Positions 59,144 through 64,000 of a DNA stretch of 64,000 nt are shown one piece after another; position 1 is the first letter of the stretch, and every line of letters begins with the position of its first letter. The position numbers and the translations under genes were made by a program. This stretch comes from Heliomicrobium modesticaldum Ice1 (GTDB taxonomy: Bacteria > Bacillota > Desulfitobacteriia > Heliobacteriales > Heliobacteriaceae), in the NCBI RefSeq assembly GCF_000019165.1, contig NC_010337.2, forward strand, positions 2,070,501 through 2,134,500. The letters are read 5' to 3'. A model generated the notes under the pieces. It searched no databases, had not been told where the DNA came from, and worked only from the letters and a program-made list of their open reading frames with translations.

Positions 59144-60022
59144 GTGATCAAGAGCATGACCGGCTATGGTCGGGGAGAAGCCTGTGGGGCGGGAAAGCGC
59201 GTCACTGTCGAGGCGAAGGCGGTCAACCATCGCTATTCCGAAGTGGTCGTTCGCTTGCCTAAAGCCTATATGGTCTTGGAAGATTCGATCAAGAAGATTT
59301 TTTTGCAGGGCATCTCTCGAGGGAGGGTCGATGTGTTCGTCAACTTGGAAACTGACGGGGAAGTCACCCGACAGGTAAAGGTTGACAAACAATTGGCCCT
59401 TCGATATTATAAATCGTTGAGAGACTTGGCGCAGGAGCTGGAATTGTCTTGTGATGTGGGCATAAACGCCCTCTACAGCCTCCCGGAAGTGATCACCCTC
59501 GATGAGCCGGAAGAGGATATGGATGAGGTGGCCCGCGTCGTCGATGCGGCGGCGCGGCAGGCCCTGGACGGGATGATGGGTATGCGCATCCAGGAAGGAA
59601 GCTCCCTGGCGGAGGATCTCTTTTTGCGTTTAACGGCATTGCGCCGCCGGATCAAGGCGGTGGAGGAGCGCTCGCCCTTCGTCGCCGCTGACTACTCGCA
59701 CCGGCTGCAGGAGCGGATCAAGGAACTGTTCGGCCAGACGCCTGTCGACGAGCAGCGCTTGGCCATGGAAGTGGCCCTTTTCGCCGACCGCTCCAACATC
59801 ACTGAGGAACTTGTTCGTCTCAACAGCCATCTGGAACAGTTTCAAAAGGCGCTGGCCTCTTCCGAACCGGTGGGACGAAAGCTCGATTTTCTCGTCCAGG
59901 AGATGAACCGTGAAGTCAATACGATCGGCTCGAAGAGCAACGACCTGGAAATTTCTCGTCATGTAGTCGATTTGAAGAGCGAAATGGAAAAAATACGTGA
60001 ACAGGTGCAAAATGTAGAATAA
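59144..60022 (+). CDS. yicC: YicC/YloC family endoribonuclease-like protein
   Basis: 292 aa. N-terminal SMTGYGRGEACGAGKRVTVEAKAVNHRYSEV and C-terminal DFLVQEMNREVNTIGSKSNDLEISRHVVDLKSEMEKIREQVQNVE are the family hallmarks. E. coli YicC is an endoribonuclease. GTG 59144 follows AAAGGAAG. First gene of the gmk-rpoZ cluster. Confidence 0.92.
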   Translation: MIKSMTGYGRGEACGAGKRVTVEAKAVNHRYSEVVVRLPKAYMVLEDSIKKIFLQGISRGRVDVFVNLETDGEVTRQVKVDKQLALRYYKSLRDLAQELELSCDVGINALYSLPEVITLDEPEEDMDEVARVVDAAARQALDGMMGMRIQEGSSLAEDLFLRLTALRRRIKAVEERSPFVAADYSHRLQERIKELFGQTPVDEQRLAMEVALFADRSNITEELVRLNSHLEQFQKALASSEPVGRKLDFLVQEMNREVNTIGSKSNDLEISRHVVDLKSEMEKIREQVQNVE

Positions 60023-60052
60023 GTCGTGCCTGCAATCTTAGGAGGATCATGG

Positions 60053-60361
60053 ATGGCGGTTCCCACGCTCACAGCTGAACAAAAATCGGAAGCCCTGAAA
60101 AAAGCCCATGCTGTGCGCAGCCAGCGCACGCAGCTGCGCAACCAGTTGAAGACCGGCGCCGTCTCCGTCGAGGCCGTTTTGAACCGGATGGACGATGAGG
60201 TCGTCCGGGGGATGAAGGTCCTTTACCTGCTCGAATCGCTGCCCAAAGTCGGCAAGCGGACGGCCCGCCGCATCATGGCCGACATCGGCATCGACGAGTC
60301 GCGGCGCCTGCAGGGGCTGGGCAGCCGGCAACGGGATGCGCTGGTGGCGAAATTGACCTAG
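60053..60361 (+). CDS. mihF: Actinobacterial-type integration host factor (mIHF-like) DNA-binding protein
   Basis: 102 aa. Starts [18 protein letters not shown]; the H2TH-like DNA-binding part is [43 protein letters not shown]. This is the mIHF family of Actinobacteria, a nucleoid protein required for phage integration and chromosome packing there. It occupies the same place as in actinobacteria, just ahead of gmk and rpoZ. ATG 60053 lies 7 bases after GGAGG; ATG 60049 is out of frame. Confidence 0.85.
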   Translation: MAVPTLTAEQKSEALKKAHAVRSQRTQLRNQLKTGAVSVEAVLNRMDDEVVRGMKVLYLLESLPKVGKRTARRIMADIGIDESRRLQGLGSRQRDALVAKLT

Positions 60362-60374
60362 GAGGAACCAGGAT

Positions 60375-60650
60375 ATGGATATCAAACTGATCAATATCGG
60401 CTTTGGCAACATCGTATCCGCCAGCCGGATTGTCGCCATCGTCAGTCCTGAGTCGGCGCCGATCAAGCGCATTATTCAGGAAGCCCGGGATCGGGGCATG
60501 CTGATCGACGCCACCTACGGGCGGCGTACCCGGGCCGTTATCATTACCGACAGCGATCACGTCATCTTGTCAGCCGTCCAGCCGGAAACGGTGGCGCACC
60601 GCCTGTCGGCCAAGGAGTCGGTCCATCATGGAGACGAGGCAACCGAATAA
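60375..60650 (+). CDS. remA: Extracellular matrix regulator RemA (DUF370)
   Basis: 91 aa. Conserved [68 protein letters not shown]. In Bacillus it is a DNA-binding activator of biofilm matrix and osmoprotection genes; the role in Clostridia is not established. RBS AGGAGGAACC. Its end overlaps gmk by 23 bases. Confidence 0.93.
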   Translation: MDIKLINIGFGNIVSASRIVAIVSPESAPIKRIIQEARDRGMLIDATYGRRTRAVIITDSDHVILSAVQPETVAHRLSAKESVHHGDEATE

Positions 60651-61266
60651 AGGCGTTCAGATCCTCCAATCCTACCTGGCTCGCATGGGCCGCGGCGTCC
60701 TGCTGGTCATGTCCGGCCCTTCGGGGGCGGGCAAGGGGACCCTCAGCCGCCGCCTCTTGAACGAACTGCCGCAACTGACCTTATCCATATCTGCCACGAC
60801 CCGCAAGCCCCGCGAGGGCGAGCGGGAGGGGGTTCATTATTATTTTCTGCGCAAAGAGGACTTTGAACGGCAGATCGGGGAAAACCGTTTTCTCGAGTTC
60901 GCCCAAGTCTACGATAACTACTACGGGACACCCTTGGCACCGGTGCAGGCAGCGCTGGCTTCCGGGAAGGATGTCCTTTTAGAGATCGATATCCAGGGGG
61001 CGCTGCAGGTCAAGGAGCGCTACCCCGAAGCGGCGCTGATCTTTATCGCGCCTCCCTCGCTGGAAGAGCTGGCCCGGCGGATCTACGGCCGAGGCACCGA
61101 CAGCCAGGAGGTCATTGAAAAACGGTTAAGCCTGGCTTCGCAGGAGTTGGAGTTCATCAACCGCTACGACTACTGCGTCATCAACGACGACGTGGACCGG
61201 GCGCTCACCCGCCTGCGGGCGATTGTGGAGGCCGAGAAGTCGCGCATCTACCGTAAGCTGGAATAA
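60628..61266 (+). CDS. gmk: Guanylate kinase
   Basis: 212 aa. P-loop GPSGAGKGT (30-38), GMP-binding [21 protein letters not shown] and the [32 protein letters not shown] block. ATG 60628 (AAGGAG 13 bases ahead) adds 20 residues before the usual start; ATG 60688 would match the family length better but has no ribosome site. Conserved order remA-gmk-rpoZ-coaBC. Confidence 0.95.
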   Translation: METRQPNKGVQILQSYLARMGRGVLLVMSGPSGAGKGTLSRRLLNELPQLTLSISATTRKPREGEREGVHYYFLRKEDFERQIGENRFLEFAQVYDNYYGTPLAPVQAALASGKDVLLEIDIQGALQVKERYPEAALIFIAPPSLEELARRIYGRGTDSQEVIEKRLSLASQELEFINRYDYCVINDDVDRALTRLRAIVEAEKSRIYRKLE

Positions 61267-61307
61267 GCCCTTCAACTTTCTCCACATTTTGGGGAGGTGT
61301 GAAGACC

Positions 61308-61517
61308 ATGAACCAACCGTCGCTGGACAAATTGATGGAAAAAGTGGACAGCAAGTACACCCTGGTGGTACTGGCGGCCAAACGTGCCCGCGCGCTCGTC
61401 GAAAAACAAGCTCCCCTTGTCAGCGTGGCCAAGTCCGCCAAGCCGGTCAGTATTGCGTTGCATGAGATCGTCGATGGCAAAGTATCTTACCGGCAAGCGA
61501 AGGGTGGCATCAAGTGA
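61308..61517 (+). CDS. rpoZ: RNA polymerase omega subunit
   Basis: 69 aa. QPSLDKLMEKVDSKYTLVVLAAKRARAL is the omega signature; KPVSIALHEIVDGKVSY follows. Aids assembly of RNA polymerase. ATG 61308 is 8 bases after GGGAGGTG; GTG 61299 is part of that site. Overlaps coaBC by 4 bases (GTGA). Confidence 0.93.
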   Translation: MNQPSLDKLMEKVDSKYTLVVLAAKRARALVEKQAPLVSVAKSAKPVSIALHEIVDGKVSYRQAKGGIK

Positions 61518-62848
61518 GATTGACGCAAGCGGGACATTCTAATGAGAGCATCCTAAAGGACAAGTTCATCGCCGTCGGCGTCTCCGGCGGCATTGCCGCC
61601 TACAAGGCCTGTGATCTGGTGAGCCGCCTCGTCAAGGCCGGCGCTCAGGTCCAGGTGATCCTGACGGCTTCGGCGACCCGTTTTGTAGGTCCCTTGACCT
61701 TTCAAACCCTTTCGGGCCGGCCCGTCATCACCGAGATGTTTGACGAGCCGAAGCAGTGGAACGTCGCTCATGTGTCTGTCGCCGACGCGGCAGACCTTTT
61801 TGTCTTGGCACCGGCGACGGCCAACATCATCGGCAAGCTCCGCTGCGGCATCGCTGACGATTTTCTCTCGACGACGCTGCTGGCCATCGGCGCGCCTCTG
61901 GTCATCGCGCCAGCTATGAATGTGAACATGTTCCATCACCCGGCGGTGCAGGAAAATCTGGCCGTCCTTCAGTCGCGCGGCGCTGTCATCGTCGAGCCTG
62001 ACGAGGGTCGGCTCGCCTGCGGCGTCACGGGGAAAGGGCGGCTCGCTGAGGTGGAACGGATCCTGGCGGCGATCACCGAGACGCTGGCAGGGCGGGAAAG
62101 GGCATCGGAGAAGGCTGACTCCAGTAGACGAGGCGAGCCCGAAATCGCCGCTAGCGCAGGCAAGTCGATAGAGACGGGAGCTGGTTGCTCTGAACTTGCC
62201 GGTTACCGTGTCCTGATCACCGCCGGCGGGACCCGCGAGCCCATCGACCCGGTTCGCTACATCAGCAACCGCTCTTCGGGCAAGATGGGCTACGCCCTGG
62301 CCCGCGAGGCGCTTCGGCGAGGGGCAGAGGTGATCCTGGTGACGACTCCGACAGGGCTGCCCCTTCCGGAGGGCGCTGAGGTGGTTCACGTCGAGTCAGC
62401 CGACGAGATGTACGAGGCGGTGATGTCCCGCTTTGACGCCGTCGATGTGGTCGTCAAGGCCGCCGCCGTCGCCGATTACCGCCCTGCCGCGCCGGCGGAG
62501 CAAAAGATGAAAAAACAGGCCGACCGTCTCTTTCTCGAACTCGTCCGGACGCCGGATATCCTGGCGGAACTGGGACGGCGCAAAGAGAGACAGGTGCTCG
62601 TCGGTTTTGCCGCCGAGACAAACGACCTGGAGACCTATGCCCTGGACAAGCTGCGGCGCAAGAATGTCGACCTCATGGTGGCCAACGATGTGACCCAGAC
62701 GGGGGCCGGTTTTGGCGTCGATACGAATATTGTCACCATCTTTGACGGCCGGGGCGGCAAAGAGACGCTGAAGCTCATGGCGAAAGAAGAAGTGGCTAGT
62801 CGAATTTTTGATCGGGTTATTCAAATCTTATCGAACAGTTGTGATTAA
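61514..62848 (+). CDS. coaBC: Bifunctional phosphopantothenoylcysteine decarboxylase / synthetase
   Basis: 444 aa. CoaC half: VGVSGGIAAYKACDLVSRL, catalytic His in QWNVAHVSVADAAD, then PAMNVNMFHHPAVQENL. CoaB half from about residue 230: VLITAGGTREPIDPVRYISNRSSGKMGYALA and VKAAAVADYRP. The linker (190-232) is longer than usual and rich in Ser, Glu and Ala. Two steps of coenzyme A synthesis. GTG 61514 overlaps the rpoZ stop. Confidence 0.94.
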   Translation: MRLTQAGHSNESILKDKFIAVGVSGGIAAYKACDLVSRLVKAGAQVQVILTASATRFVGPLTFQTLSGRPVITEMFDEPKQWNVAHVSVADAADLFVLAPATANIIGKLRCGIADDFLSTTLLAIGAPLVIAPAMNVNMFHHPAVQENLAVLQSRGAVIVEPDEGRLACGVTGKGRLAEVERILAAITETLAGRERASEKADSSRRGEPEIAASAGKSIETGAGCSELAGYRVLITAGGTREPIDPVRYISNRSSGKMGYALAREALRRGAEVILVTTPTGLPLPEGAEVVHVESADEMYEAVMSRFDAVDVVVKAAAVADYRPAAPAEQKMKKQADRLFLELVRTPDILAELGRRKERQVLVGFAAETNDLETYALDKLRRKNVDLMVANDVTQTGAGFGVDTNIVTIFDGRGGKETLKLMAKEEVASRIFDRVIQILSNSCD

Positions 62849-62853
62849 TGCCC

Positions 62854-62882
62854 TTGTATTTCTCCACCGTCCTTGATAATCT
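62854..62882 (+). promoter_or_regulatory. Possible promoter of metK
   Basis: TTGTAT (62854-62859), a 17-base spacer, and TAATCT (62877-62882). No S-box (SAM-I) motif is visible in the 110 bases before metK. Confidence 0.45.
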
Positions 62883-62959
62883 AGGAAGGAAAGCCAATCA
62901 GGGGCATTATCGTCCAGACTCGAACTTTTTCAGCGAAAGCCGCGAAGGAGGAAACAGAT

Positions 62960-64000
62960 TTGAGCCGTAAACGTCTCTTTACGTCGGAATCTGTCACCGA
63001 AGGCCATCCCGATAAGGTGGCTGACCAGATTTCGGACTCCGTACTTGATGCCATCCTTGCACAAGACCCCATGGCGCGGGTGGCCTGTGAAACATCGGTG
63101 ACGACCGGCTTGGTGCTGGTTGCCGGCGAGATCACCACCAAGTGCTATGTTGATATTCCCAAAGTCGTGCGCCAAACGATCCGCGAGATCGGCTATACCC
63201 GTGCGAAATTTGGTTTTGACTGTGAAACCTGCGCCGTCCTCACCTCCATCGACGAGCAGTCGCCTGACATCGCCATGGGCGTTGACAAGGCGCTGGAAGC
63301 CCGCACCGGCGAGATGAGCGAAAGTGAAATCGAAGCCACCGGCGCCGGCGACCAGGGGATGATGTTTGGCTACGCCACCAATGAAACCGAAGAGTACATG
63401 CCCATGCCCATCTCTCTGGCTCACAAGTTGGCCCGCCGCCTCTCCGAGGTCCGCAAGACGGCGGAACTGGAATACCTCCGACCTGACGGCAAGACCCAGG
63501 TCACTGTCGAGTATGACGGCGATAAGCCGGTCCGCGTCGACACCGTCGTCATCTCGGCCCAGCACTCGCCGGAAGTTTCTCTGGACACGATCAAGCAGGA
63601 TCTGATCGAGCGAGTCATCCTGCCCATCATTCCCCCGGGCCTGCTCGACGATAAGACCCGCTACTTCATCAACCCCACCGGTCGATTCGTCATCGGCGGA
63701 CCTCAGGGTGACGCCGGTCTGACAGGTCGCAAGATCATCGTCGACACCTACGGCGGCATGGCCCGTCACGGCGGCGGCGCTTTCTCCGGCAAGGATCCCA
63801 CAAAGGTGGACCGCTCAGCGGCCTATGCGGCTCGGCATGTGGCCAAGAACGTCGTCGCCGCCGGTTTGGCAGATCGCTGTGAGATTCAGTTGGCTTACGC
63901 CATCGGCGTCGCCCATCCTGTCTCGGTATTGGTCGAGACCTTCGGCACCGCCAAGGTAGACGAAGCCTCCATTGAAAAATGGGTCAAAGAGGTCTTCGAC
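62960..64000 (+). CDS. metK: S-adenosylmethionine synthetase, 3' end cut by window edge
   Basis: 347 codons are visible; the last part of the C-terminal domain is missing. Signatures: [22 protein letters not shown] at the start, [36 protein letters not shown] and [27 protein letters not shown]. Makes SAM, the cofactor for the ThiC-type enzymes and NrdG in this window. Start TTG 62960 follows GAAGGAGGAAA; no ATG fits. Confidence 0.95.
   Translation, partial: MSRKRLFTSESVTEGHPDKVADQISDSVLDAILAQDPMARVACETSVTTGLVLVAGEITTKCYVDIPKVVRQTIREIGYTRAKFGFDCETCAVLTSIDEQSPDIAMGVDKALEARTGEMSESEIEATGAGDQGMMFGYATNETEEYMPMPISLAHKLARRLSEVRKTAELEYLRPDGKTQVTVEYDGDKPVRVDTVVISAQHSPEVSLDTIKQDLIERVILPIIPPGLLDDKTRYFINPTGRFVIGGPQGDAGLTGRKIIVDTYGGMARHGGGAFSGKDPTKVDRSAAYAARHVAKNVVAAGLADRCEIQLAYAIGVAHPVSVLVETFGTAKVDEASIEKWVKEVFD

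Noticed and set aside
59035-59262. 75-codon ORF ahead of yicC
   Set aside because: Overlaps the yicC start in another frame, Arg/Ser-rich shadow sequence with no ribosome site.

Overview
The window is a GC-rich stretch of a low-oxygen, endospore-forming Firmicute of the class Clostridia. The anaerobic lifestyle is shown by a class III ribonucleotide reductase (nrdD, nrdG) and by a ThiC-like enzyme of the anaerobic cobamide lower-ligand pathway. Spore formation is shown by an alpha/beta small acid-soluble spore protein with a sigma-G-like promoter, a YteA-type zinc-finger protein, and Gram-positive regulators (RemA, PyrR, T-box). Codon use and gene order remind me of Heliobacteriaceae (Heliobacterium/Heliomicrobium), but no photosynthesis gene is present to confirm this. 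Both ends cut a gene: nrdD at the left and metK at the right. Most of the DNA is ordinary chromosomal core. I see no rRNA, tRNA, CRISPR array, transposase, integrase or prophage.

Layout. 1-3750: end of nrdD, a DUF4397 protein on the minus strand, and a histidine phosphatase. 3900-7650: a promoter, a cobalamin riboswitch and its terminator control a divergent ThiC paralog (probable 5-hydroxybenzimidazole synthase, BzaF). Then come a 187-bp near-palindromic element, a canonical thiC, and the decayed remains of an ABC transporter. 7666-9905: YugP peptidase, nrdG, PgeF. 9915-19424: the phosphate block phoP-phoR, a small unknown ORF overlapping a GGDEF-EAL-CBS-GGDEF cyclic-di-GMP protein, then pstS-pstC-pstA-pstB-phoU. 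19494-20896: uracil permease. 20958-29362: a cell-division/translation cluster (HlyD-like, yggS, sepF, proC, yggT, ylmH, divIVA, DUF167, T-box, ileS).

29424-35435: PduL, an ACT protein, a DUF711 protein, a DUF5665 membrane protein, a DksA/TraR-type zinc finger, the SASP, lspA and rluD. 35404-44929: a pyrimidine operon with a promoter inside the end of rluD, a PyrR-type attenuator, then pyrR-pyrB-pyrC-carA-carB-pyrK-pyrD. 45107-52939: a phosphatase-superfamily protein, an NlpC/P60 protein, a STAS protein, a chemoreceptor broken by one extra base, an intact chemoreceptor, and a truncated third chemoreceptor. 52960-57934: rqcH (minus strand) with an unusual Gly/Lys/Ala-rich linker, and a P2A-type calcium ATPase. 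58078-64000: dapF, then yicC, an actinobacterial-type integration host factor, remA, gmk, rpoZ, coaBC and metK.

How parts work together. The two ThiC-type enzymes probably compete for aminoimidazole ribotide, one making the thiamine pyrimidine and the other a cobamide base under B12 feedback. The Pho block joins phosphate sensing, phosphate uptake and a cyclic-di-GMP enzyme. The pyr operon covers every step from bicarbonate to orotate but lacks pyrE and pyrF here. The least explained items are the 187-bp palindrome at 5776-5962, the substituted active site of the B12-controlled ThiC paralog, the RqcH linker, the enlarged PyrK and the Pho-linked cyclic-di-GMP gene pair.
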